A DNA stretch of 33,655 bases, taken from NCBI GenBank assembly GCA_026786085.1, contig JAJAYT010000558.1:1-33655 (forward strand), given 5' to 3'. Below, piece after piece: positions 8,997 to 17,127 of the stretch (within the stretch, counting starts at the first letter, position 1; every line of letters begins with the position of its first letter). The stretch is from Microcoleus sp. CAN_BIN18 (GTDB taxonomy: Bacteria > Cyanobacteriota > Cyanobacteriia > Cyanobacteriales > Microcoleaceae). Made by a program: the position numbers and the translations under genes. The notes below the pieces were generated by a model that was given only the letters and a program-made list of their open reading frames with translations, ran no database searches and was not told the DNA's origin.

Positions 8997-10055
8997 TTGC
9001 CTTGTAGAATATGTATAAGCAAGTGTAAATTTATGTTGCGAGCTGAGGCAAAATTGACAAATTCTCTGCAATGGCACCAACGGGTGGGAACTCAACGAGA
9101 CTGGATGTGGCGGGGTTGGCAAACTCGCTACACTTATTTGCGGCCGGATGGGGCACGAAATCAAGGCCCGATCGAACTTGAAGATTCTGCTGCCACACCA
9201 ATCGCCTCCGCCACCTCAACCACACCGATTATTTTACTGCACGGGTTTGGGGCTTCGATCGGTCACTGGCGCCAAAATCTCGCCCCACTCGCCGAAAACC
9301 ACACGGTTTACGCCTTGGATTTGTTGGGGTTTGGCGCTTCCCAAAAAGCTCCGGTCAACTACTCTGTGCCTTTGTGGGTCGATCAAGTCTATGATTTTTG
9401 GTTGACTTTTATCCGAGAGCCCGTGATCTTGGCAGGAAACTCGATCGGCTCCCTGATTTGTCTGGCCGCCGCCGCCGCTCACCCGGACATGGTTGCCGGC
9501 ACGGTGATGATTAGCCTTCCAGACCCCTCTGTGCGAGCCGAGGCAGTGCCCGCATGGCTCCTCCCGGCGATCCTGGCGGTTGAAAGTTTGTTTGTTTCCC
9601 CGATCATCCTGAGACCTCTGTTTTCTTTGGCCAGCAAGCCTGCGGTTGTCCGCCGTTGGGTGGGATTTGCCTACGCCAGCCCCGAAGCTGTTACTGACGA
9701 ATTAGTGGAAATTCTAGCAGGGCCGGCCGGCGATCGGGGAGCCGCCCGCGCCTTCTGCGCTTTATTTAAAGCTGTAGGCAATGCAGAATGTGGCCCTGGT
9801 GTCAAGACTGTGATGCGAAACTTAACAATCCCGATGTTGTTAATTTGGGGCAAACAAGACCGGATGATTCCGCCTCGGTTCGCCCGCCCCCACCAATTTG
9901 TCGAATGCAATCCTAAGTGTGTAGAGCTAGTTGAATTAGATAATGCGGGCCACTGTCCCCAGGATGAATGCCCGGAACAAGTAAATCAAGCAATTTTAAA
10001 CTGGTTGAGCCGGAATTTTGCACCTGTGGGCGAGAGCGAATTGCAGCGCTGTTGA
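8997..10055 (+). CDS. Alpha/beta hydrolase fold protein (start may be ATG at 9033)
   Basis: ILLHGFGASIGHWR, LDLLGFGAS, LAGNSIGSLICLAAAAAHPD (nucleophile elbow GNSIG), DNAGHCPQDECPEQVN (catalytic His). Confidence 0.93.
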   Translation: MPCRICISKCKFMLRAEAKLTNSLQWHQRVGTQRDWMWRGWQTRYTYLRPDGARNQGPIELEDSAATPIASATSTTPIILLHGFGASIGHWRQNLAPLAENHTVYALDLLGFGASQKAPVNYSVPLWVDQVYDFWLTFIREPVILAGNSIGSLICLAAAAAHPDMVAGTVMISLPDPSVRAEAVPAWLLPAILAVESLFVSPIILRPLFSLASKPAVVRRWVGFAYASPEAVTDELVEILAGPAGDRGAARAFCALFKAVGNAECGPGVKTVMRNLTIPMLLIWGKQDRMIPPRFARPHQFVECNPKCVELVELDNAGHCPQDECPEQVNQAILNWLSRNFAPVGESELQRC

Positions 10056-10344
10056 TTAGACACGCGGCGGTGCGTTGCTAATTGACAAAAAGAACTTGCG
10101 GGTATCGCTCCTGCTCAAGAATAAAGTTGTTAGAACTCGATCGCACTGGTGGTATGGTATGACAAAACTCCTGAACTAACCTCAACAACTTTTTAGGCGA
10201 GGGGCGACTCCAGCGGTCAAGCAAGTCTCCGTCTTTCGGTGAGGTCATTTATCTAGTTTTATGGTCGCTTTTTTCATAAAGTCAGACATTGACACAATCG
10301 CCAAGATAGTGTATCTTCTCTAACTGATAGTATACATACAAGTT

Positions 10345-10650
10345 ATGCAGTTAATCGAAAGGCAGGTCATCAAACCAAATCACAGGTTTTATCCAGAAGC
10401 CGATCGACTGTTTTTACTGGCCCAAAATCACAACTGCGATAACTATATCTACTGTCAAAACTTTTTCCGTCAACCAACCAATGCTCAGGGTGTCGATCGT
10501 GCACGATCAAAGAGTGTTGATGACAAAGCATTACCCGCCAAGGTGACACAAAACACTCTCCGGTTACTGCAAAAAGCATGGACTAGCTATCATAGTGTAA
10601 CCTTAGCGGGCGTGAGCGCGATCGCCAAACTAAGTTTCAAACAGCACTGA
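10345..10650 (+). pseudogene. N-terminal remnant of an IS200/IS605-family TnpB (OrfB)
   Basis: MQLIERQVIKPNHRFYPEADRLFLLAQNHNCDNYIY...DDKALPAKVTQNTLRLLQKAWTSY resembles cyanobacterial TnpB N-termini; catalytic RuvC and Zn-finger regions absent. Confidence 0.65.
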
Positions 10651-11258
10651 AAATCCCTGATCATAAAAAATCTAGAAAAAAGAAAGCAGGGGCTATATAG
10701 TTTTGTTTGACTCTCAACTGTCAGCAAAAACGCTTTTCCAAAAATATCTGCCAGTTTGTCTAGGATTAATATTTGGCAGTTCTCTAAAAGTCATGTCAAT
10801 CTGGGAAATCCTGATTGTTTGCGAAATAGGTTGTTAAGTTATCGAGGTGGTCGATGAAAAGTTAGAACAAAACCTAACACTCAAGCGGATTATGACCCTT
10901 AACGTAACGAGCTGCGCCAATATTAAAGAGCTATGAAACCTTTCCCTTGAAGATCCGTAAAATTCTACCTTCTAGCTTCTTGAAACACCTTGTTTCTTGC
11001 TTCTAAAAATAAATACCTTCCCTTGTACCAACAATCTTTCAGTCAGCTTATAACCGATCGCCCCCAAGTAGATGGGAAAGTTCAAAAATGCCATAATCTA
11101 GCATTTTGGAGCCCTTTAATGCCTAAAAAAGTCAATTTAGCCAACAACTGACGGCCGCCGTGTCCCAGTCGGCTGGCGGCTAACTGCTGAAAGCCACTCG
11201 ACGGGCAAGCAGCACCCTTCCAGCTTTTAGCAGTAACGCAAATGAGGAAAAAACTGTC

Positions 11259-13046
11259 GTGAAATTCCAGTGGCTACTACCGAGTTTCTTAAGTGTATTT
11301 TTGCTCGCCGGAGCCGCCGAAGCAGCTAGACTGCAATCTTGGCGGTTTGATGCTTCGGAGAACCGGCTTTATATTACAACAGACGGGGGAGTACAACCCA
11401 AGGCTCAACTGATTTTCAACCCGACGCGGTTGGTAATCGACTTACCGGGGACAAGTCTGGGTAGTCCTTCCACCAGTAAACCGCTCTCAGGGGCGATCGA
11501 ATCGGTGCGGGTAGGGCAGTTTGACAACAATACCACCAGAATCGTGGTAGAGCTCAGAGACGGGTTTACTCTAGACCCCCAGCAAGTAAAATTCCGAGGG
11601 ATTTCTCCCAGCGAGTGGACAGTCGATTTGCCGACACCGGTGCGCGCAGGAACTCAAAATTCTGTTTCAGAACCCGGAGGAGAAAGGTTATCGGTTGAAT
11701 CTTCAGCACCTACCGCCCAGTCTGCCGAAGAAACCGTAGTTCAGAACGTTCAACTGACAGCGGATGGCTTTTTAGTCCGCACTGCGGGCGGCCGCCCCCA
11801 AATTAATTTTCAACAAAGTCGGGCCGGAGACATCGCTACCCTGGATATTGAAGGAGCTACTTTAGCTCCGGGCGCGGGCGGGCAACAGCCTCAAACCAAC
11901 GGCAAGCACGGAGTTGACAAGATTGAAGTCCGGCAACTGCCCACAGACCCGCCCGTTACCCGCGTCACTTTGCGGATGAAGAGTTCTAATACTCAGTGGC
12001 GCGCATCTGTGAGCAATTCGGGTGGGGTTGCGCTATCGCCAGGGGGCGCGAGTCCGCCAATTCTGACGCGTTCAGGGCCTATAGCTGTTGGGAGACCGGA
12101 GCGAGGTACTTTAGCCAGAGTTCAGTCGATCGATTTAGCTAGTAACGGCACGCAACTGGTAGTGAGAACTGACCGCCAAGTCTCCTATACCAGCGGCTGG
12201 GACCAGGCGTCGAAAGCTTACTGGATTCGGGTCGCTTCTAGTTCCCTGGCGGGGCAAATTCCTCAGCTTGATGCTAACAGTCCTGTATCGTTTACGGCTA
12301 GCCAAGAAGACGCGGATACTGTGGTGATTTGGGTGCAGCCGCGATCGGGGGTACAGGTAGGCAGGGTGACGAGACCTAGCCCGCAGTTGCTGTCTTTGCA
12401 GTTGCGATCGAGTGCTAGCGCGCAGTCACCTTTGACTGGCGATCCTAATCCGCAGCCGTTGCCGAGAAGGACTCTCGGAGCGGTCGATTTGCCCCAAGTT
12501 TCTAACCGCCGCGTCGTGGTGGTGATCGATGCTGGTCACGGCGGCCGCGATCCTGGTGCAGTCGGGATTAGGGGCATTCAGGAGAAGGAGATTGTTTTGG
12601 ATATCTCGTATCAGGTGGCGAGGCTGCTGGAACAGCAAGGCGTGCAAGCGGTGATGACTCGGACTGACGACAGCGAAATCGACCTGGAACCGAGAGTTTC
12701 TTTGGCAGCACGGGTGAATGCTACTTTGTTTGTCAGCATTCACGCTAATGCGATTAATATGAGCCGGCCGGATGTTAACGGGATTGAGACTTATTATTTT
12801 GATAACGGGAAAGATTTAGCCCGGGTGATTCACGCCAGTATTTTGGACGGGACGGGGGCGAGGGACCGCCGGGTGCGACAAGCGAGATTTTATGTTTTGA
12901 GGAAGAGTTCTATGCCTTCTGTTTTGCTGGAAGTCGGTTTTGTCACGGGTGCTGAGGATGCTGCTAAACTTTCTGACCCAGCTTACCGCAGTCAAATGGC
13001 GGCTTCGATCGCTCGGGGCATCTTAGTTTATCTTCAACAAAGATAA
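11259..13046 (+). CDS. N-acetylmuramoyl-L-alanine amidase with AMIN domain(s), GTG start
   Basis: 595 aa; signal peptide, AMIN-like N-terminus (NRLYITTDGGVQPKAQLIFNPTRLVIDLPGT), Amidase_3 motifs (VVIDAGHGGRDPGAVG, EKEIVLDIS, FVSIHANA, LLEVGFVTG). Confidence 0.95.
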   Translation: MKFQWLLPSFLSVFLLAGAAEAARLQSWRFDASENRLYITTDGGVQPKAQLIFNPTRLVIDLPGTSLGSPSTSKPLSGAIESVRVGQFDNNTTRIVVELRDGFTLDPQQVKFRGISPSEWTVDLPTPVRAGTQNSVSEPGGERLSVESSAPTAQSAEETVVQNVQLTADGFLVRTAGGRPQINFQQSRAGDIATLDIEGATLAPGAGGQQPQTNGKHGVDKIEVRQLPTDPPVTRVTLRMKSSNTQWRASVSNSGGVALSPGGASPPILTRSGPIAVGRPERGTLARVQSIDLASNGTQLVVRTDRQVSYTSGWDQASKAYWIRVASSSLAGQIPQLDANSPVSFTASQEDADTVVIWVQPRSGVQVGRVTRPSPQLLSLQLRSSASAQSPLTGDPNPQPLPRRTLGAVDLPQVSNRRVVVVIDAGHGGRDPGAVGIRGIQEKEIVLDISYQVARLLEQQGVQAVMTRTDDSEIDLEPRVSLAARVNATLFVSIHANAINMSRPDVNGIETYYFDNGKDLARVIHASILDGTGARDRRVRQARFYVLRKSSMPSVLLEVGFVTGAEDAAKLSDPAYRSQMAASIARGILVYLQQR

Positions 13047-13142
13047 TGGCCAAACAGGGCATGGGCCAAACAGGGCATTGGCCAAACAGGGCATTGGCCA
13101 AACAGGGCATGGGCCAAACAGGGCATTGGCCAAACAGGGCAT
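13047..13142. repeat. Six tandem 16-bp units with a 48-bp higher-order period
   Basis: [T/G]GGCCAAACAGGGCAT repeated six times; first base pattern T,G,T,T,G,T; begins immediately after the amidase TAA stop. Confidence 0.95.
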
Positions 13143-13172
13143 TGGTAATTGGTAATTGGGAATTGGTAAGTT

Positions 13173-14054
13173 ATGACAACAGACAACAGACAACAGACAA
13201 CAGACAACAGTCAACAAAGAATCGGTATTTTTGACAGCGGTGTGGGCGGTTTGACTGTTTTGACGCAGTTATACAAACAATTGCCGAACGAATCAATACT
13301 TTATTTTGGAGATACGGCGAGACTGCCTTACGGCACTCGCGCAGCGTCGGAAATTGTGCATTTTGTCCGCGAAATTATGGCCTGGCTCGTGGAACAGGAT
13401 GTGAAAATGGTGATTATGGCCTGCAACACCAGTTCTGCTTTGGCGATGGAGATGGTGCAGGCTGAGTTTGATATTCCAGTGCTGGGAGTAATTCTGCCGG
13501 GGGCCCAGGCTGCGGTGCAGCAAGGCAAGCGGATCGGAGTCATCGCAACTCCGGCTACGGCTGCTAGCAATGCTTATCGAAATGCGATTTTGGAAATGGA
13601 CGCGGATTGTCGGGTATGGCAGGTTAGCTGTCCGGCTTTTGTGCCACTGGTGGAGCAAAACCGGATTCACGATCCTTATACTTCTGAGGTGGCGCGAGAG
13701 TATTTGGCTCCTTTGATTCAGCAGCGCATCGATACCCTGATTTATGGCTGCACTCATTATCCCCTGTTGGCTCCTGTGGTGCGATCGCTCTTGCCTACTG
13801 GAGTGAATTTAATCGATCCTGCGGTGCGTGTGGTGGCTGCTGCGGCGAGAGAATTGGAGGTCTTGGGGCTGCGGAATGCTGGGGAAGCGCTGCCGACTCG
13901 TTTTTGCGTGAGCGGGCTTCCGCAGCAGTTTGCGGACTTGTCGGTGCAGTGGCTGGGCTGTACTCCTGCGGTTGAGAAAATATCTCTGCCGACTGTTGCC
14001 CGTAGCGAAGCGGGGCGTAAGCCATCGCCCGTATCTGTGGAATCTGTCGAATAA
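13173..14054 (+). CDS. murI: Glutamate racemase
   Basis: RIGIFDSGVGGLTVL, YFGDTARLPYG, MACNTSSALA, YGCTHYPLLAP are diagnostic. Confidence 0.97.
   Translation: MTTDNRQQTTDNSQQRIGIFDSGVGGLTVLTQLYKQLPNESILYFGDTARLPYGTRAASEIVHFVREIMAWLVEQDVKMVIMACNTSSALAMEMVQAEFDIPVLGVILPGAQAAVQQGKRIGVIATPATAASNAYRNAILEMDADCRVWQVSCPAFVPLVEQNRIHDPYTSEVAREYLAPLIQQRIDTLIYGCTHYPLLAPVVRSLLPTGVNLIDPAVRVVAAAARELEVLGLRNAGEALPTRFCVSGLPQQFADLSVQWLGCTPAVEKISLPTVARSEAGRKPSPVSVESVE
13175..13216. repeat. Heptanucleotide tandem repeat overlapping the 5' end of murI
   Basis: gacaaca x5 followed by gtcaaca. Confidence 0.95.
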
Positions 14055-14263
14055 GCCGGAAAATTGATCGATCGCGCGACAATCGCCCAAACCTTCAATC
14101 TTAAATCTTACCCTCCAAAACCCTAGGGATTTGGGGGGTTTAGTTTTTGCTGGGAACATCGCAGCTAGCGATCGAACATCATTTTGTAATAAAATGCAAC
14201 AAAAGCTTTGATGAACAATGCAAATAATGTCCTCTATCTGCTGGAGCTATTCAGCCTTGAACC

Positions 14264-14818
14264 ATGTCACCCTATGTATCGCAAGCAGTTTTACTTGTAG
14301 ACGGCTATAACATAATTGGACTTTGGCCTCGACTCCGAGAGAAGCGCGATCGCGACGAACTCGAAACAGCTCGCCGCGAGTTGATTGAGGTTTTAGTTAA
14401 CTACAGCGCCGTTCAAGATTTTGAGGCCAGACTCGTGTTTGACGCCCACTATCGAGATACTCCCAGCGTTAAAGAAATGATTACTAAAAATTTATCTGTG
14501 CACTACACTGACTTCGGTCAGACAGCAGATACTTATATTGAAAAGTCTTGTGCTAATTTGCGCTACGAGTTGCGATCGATCAAAGGCAAAGGCCGCATGA
14601 TTGTCGCCACCTCCGATCGAGCGCAGCAATTGACCGTCGTCGGCTACGGCGCCGAATGGATGTCAGCCGATCAACTTGCTGCTGAAGTAGAATCCACCGC
14701 ACGTCGCAGCGAGCGCCAGCACAAATCTCGCAAACACAACTCCAGTCGCTTTCTGGCCAGTTCCCTCGATCCAGAATCCCAGCAACGCCTCGCCAAGTTG
14801 AGAATGGGGCTGCCTTAG
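14264..14818 (+). CDS. NYN domain (YacP/Rae1-like) putative ribonuclease
   Basis: VLLVDGYNIIG, VFDAHYRDTPSVKE, VHYTDFGQTADTYIEK, IVATSDRAQQ. Confidence 0.92.
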   Translation: MSPYVSQAVLLVDGYNIIGLWPRLREKRDRDELETARRELIEVLVNYSAVQDFEARLVFDAHYRDTPSVKEMITKNLSVHYTDFGQTADTYIEKSCANLRYELRSIKGKGRMIVATSDRAQQLTVVGYGAEWMSADQLAAEVESTARRSERQHKSRKHNSSRFLASSLDPESQQRLAKLRMGLP

Positions 14819-14926
14819 TAGCCCAAACCCTCTCGCTGTATGACAAAAAAAAAGTTTGTCAAAGGCCTTGCTAAATCTAATAAGTTCCGGTACTATTAGT
14901 AAATGTGGCTGACCAAAAAGCCTCAA

Positions 14927-14998
14927 TCCTCGGTAGCTCAGTGGTAGAGCAATCGGCTGTTAACCGATCGGTCGTAGGTTCAAATCCTACCCGGGGAG
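14927..14998 (+). tRNA. tRNA-Asn(GTT)
   Basis: Cloverleaf read by eye: acceptor tcctcgg/ccgggga, anticodon stem-loop atcggctGTTaaccgat, T arm gtaggttcaaatcctac; CCA not encoded. Confidence 0.96.
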
Positions 14999-15003
14999 TT
15001 ATT

Positions 15004-15042
15004 AAAAACCTGAAGTTGGAAGTTTCCAGCTTCAGGTTTTTT
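15004..15042 (+). terminator. Rho-independent terminator after tRNA-Asn
   Basis: aacctgaagttgga-agtt-tccagcttcaggttttttt; 14-bp stem with one G-T pair and T run. Confidence 0.75.
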
Positions 15043-15115
15043 ATGTTTATAAATAGGGCTTGCTGAATAACAGCTTATGCTATGATTTATCAGGAAAAAG
15101 ATATCCTAATTTCTT

Positions 15116-16225
15116 ATGACGCGATTCATTCACGATCGCTTTGCTAAAGAATTATTGGAAGAACTGCTTTCACCTCTGGGAACGGTAAATATCGGCCGCG
15201 ATGTGACTTCCGAAGTTCGAGAAATCGATGTTTACTTCACTCCAGGTCTGGCAATTCCTGAATACTCAGAAACCCTGGGATTGTTGGGGCAAATGGCAAG
15301 CAAAACTGCAATTATTGAACCGTTTCGCAATCTTGCAAATGTCGGCGAAGTCATTAGCTGTATCGTTAAGTTATGGGATTTGCGAGGTGAATTGGGGCGG
15401 GGTGCTAGAAGAAAAAATGCTCCCTATGATGCTGAGTTGCCCAGACTATGGATTTTGACACCTACAGCATCGAAAGCATTGTTAGAAGGTTTTGGTGCGA
15501 TACCCAACCCCGAAAATTGGGTTGACGGAATCTATTTTTTGCCGGAGCATTGGCAATCGGCGATCGTCGCGATTCACCAGTTGCCAGAAACTCCAGAAAC
15601 ACTGTGGTTGAGGATTTTAGGCAAAGGGGGAGTGCAGCAAAGGGCGATCGCCCAATTGAGCGCTTTAGCAACGGACGATCCGTTGCGGATTATCGCGCTA
15701 GAATTGCTGTATCGTCTACAGTCAAATTTAGTAGCCGATACCCCACAGGAATTAGAGCCAGAAGAGCGGGAGTTAATTATGGCGATCGCACCACTTTTTC
15801 GAGAACAAATACAAGCAGCAGAGCAACGAGCTAGGGCAAAAGGACTAGAACAAGGACTAGAACGAGGCAGACAAGAACAACAGCGGTTAATTTTAGAAAA
15901 TTTTCTGCGAGTTAGATTTGGAGAATCAAGCCCGAAAATGACTGCTTTTTTATCTCCAATATCAAAGTTGTCTGCTGCTGAATTTACCGTTTTATTGCTG
16001 GCAATATCGATGCTAACCGTCGATCAATCTGGGCGAGAACAAGCGGTGAAGTTGTTAGCTGAAAGTGTCTTGAAAATGTTCGTTACTAACTTGCAGGATA
16101 TTCTGCCCCAGGCTGTGACTAATTTATTGGCATTGTCTCTGGCAGAATTGACGTTGTTTGTTGAACAACTGCCACACTTATCAGATGCTGAATTGACGGA
16201 AAGGTTGGGGAAAATCCCTGACTAA
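15116..16225 (+). CDS. Rpn / PD-(D/E)XK-like nuclease family protein (often called 'flagellar assembly protein H' in cyanobacteria)
   Basis: MTRFIHDRFAKELLEELLSPLGTVNIGRDVTSEVREIDVYFTP plus C-terminal Gln/Glu-rich coil. Confidence 0.7.
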   Translation: MTRFIHDRFAKELLEELLSPLGTVNIGRDVTSEVREIDVYFTPGLAIPEYSETLGLLGQMASKTAIIEPFRNLANVGEVISCIVKLWDLRGELGRGARRKNAPYDAELPRLWILTPTASKALLEGFGAIPNPENWVDGIYFLPEHWQSAIVAIHQLPETPETLWLRILGKGGVQQRAIAQLSALATDDPLRIIALELLYRLQSNLVADTPQELEPEERELIMAIAPLFREQIQAAEQRARAKGLEQGLERGRQEQQRLILENFLRVRFGESSPKMTAFLSPISKLSAAEFTVLLLAISMLTVDQSGREQAVKLLAESVLKMFVTNLQDILPQAVTNLLALSLAELTLFVEQLPHLSDAELTERLGKIPD

Positions 16226-16240
16226 AAAAACAGGAAACTT

Positions 16241-16273
16241 AGAAACCCAATTTCTTGAAGAAGTCGGGTTTCT
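16241..16273 (+). terminator. Hairpin downstream of the Rpn-like gene
   Basis: agaaacccaatttcttgaagaagtcgggtttct, extended by flanking aactt / aaagtt. Confidence 0.5.
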
Positions 16274-16294
16274 AAAGTTCTAAGAATTTGACTC

Positions 16295-16763
16295 CGATCG
16301 CAAAATCAAGTGCAGCAGGCCATCGATCAGTCGATCGCAGTACCGAAATCGCAGCGCAACAAGCCACAATTGCTCGTTTAAGGGCCGAAAAACCAGGGAA
16401 AATCAAACCCAACAAGCCACAATTGCCCGCCAAAGAGCTCAAATTCGCAACGCTACAAGCGAGGAGCAGCGCCACTGGCAACTGTATCAAGAATGAGCAA
16501 TCTCTGCTTCAACTAGCGACAGCAAAAAACTCGCCACCAAAACAGCCCAACAGCAACTCAACGAAGCGCAAGCTAAACTCAGTCAAACTCAGGAATCCCG
16601 ACAACAGCAAATTATTGAAGCCGCAGCAAATCTCGATCGCATAGCCGAAGTGCGGCCCGTTGACGTGCAAGCAGCCTCCGCCGAAGTCAGTTCCGCCCAA
16701 GCCAATCTGGCTCTAGCTTACATCCATTCTCCGAGAGATTCCCAAGTCCTGAAAATTCACACA
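16295..16763 (+). pseudogene. Degraded devB-type (HlyD-family membrane fusion protein) gene
   Basis: Frame-corrected translation TQQATIARQRAQIRNATSEEQRHWQLYQE*AISAS...QQLNEAQAKLSQTQESRQQQIIEAAANLDRIAEVRPVDVQAASAEVSSAQANLALAYIHSPRDSQVLKIHT; in-frame TGA plus an upstream frameshift. Confidence 0.82.
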
Positions 16764-16850
16764 TATAGCGTTTCTCAGAAAGATGAGGTACCCGACGGGC
16801 ATAGGGGGTATGGCATAGGACATACCTCACCACGATTGAGAACCGCTATA
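16764..16850. mobile_element. 87-bp MITE-like palindrome between the devB and devC fragments
   Basis: Ends tatagcgtttctca...gaggta / tacctca...attgagaaccgctata; 87 bp is a multiple of 3, so the frame is preserved. Confidence 0.65.
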
Positions 16851-16957
16851 GCGATGGGTTTCGTAGTAGGAGTAATTATCGTTTACCAAGTCCGATCAAC
16901 CGATGTCGGCGACCAGATGGCAGAATACGCTACTTTTAAAGCAATGGGCTACCGCGG
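16851..16957 (+). pseudogene. Fragment of a devC-type (FtsX-like ABC permease) gene
   Basis: MGFVVGVIIVYQVRSTDVGDQMAEYATFKAMGYRG resembles the DevC C-terminal region; the rest is absent. Confidence 0.75.
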
Positions 16958-16962
16958 AGCCC

Positions 16963-17022
16963 CCAAAACGCCGAAAAGATGGTCAAATATAAGCGAGTTC
17001 CCTGACTGCTGGCTCCAATTGA
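16963..17022. repeat. 60-bp segmental duplication, copy 1
   Basis: 58/60 identical, same orientation, to 17214-17273 inside the lysozyme gene. Confidence 0.95.
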
Positions 17023-17085
17023 AAAGTTAGCTTAAATAGTTATTAGTTACTTGTTAGTTGTTATTTGTTGCTTCTAATAACAATT

Positions 17086-17127
17086 AACTAATAACCAATA
17101 ACTAATAACCAATAACCAATAACTAAT
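17086..17127. repeat. Heptanucleotide repeat (aactaat/aaccaat x6)
   Basis: Six contiguous 7-bp units; supplies the stop codon of the minus-strand lysozyme ORF (17123-17125). Confidence 0.9.

Noticed and set aside
13047-13142. Possible CRISPR array
   Set aside because: 16-bp units are contiguous with no unique spacers and no cas genes are present.
13046-13234. ORFs translating the 16-bp repeat array on both strands
   Set aside because: Open only because the repeat period is 48 bp; low complexity and overlapping murI; treated as a repeat, not a gene.
15116-16225. Flagellar assembly protein H annotation
   Set aside because: Common misannotation due to coiled-coil content; the N-terminus looks like an Rpn/PD-(D/E)XK nuclease and cyanobacteria lack flagella.
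14927-16957. Genomic island integrated at tRNA-Asn
   Set aside because: No integrase catalytic domain and no visible repeat of the tRNA 3' end downstream; pseudogenes nearby are insufficient evidence.
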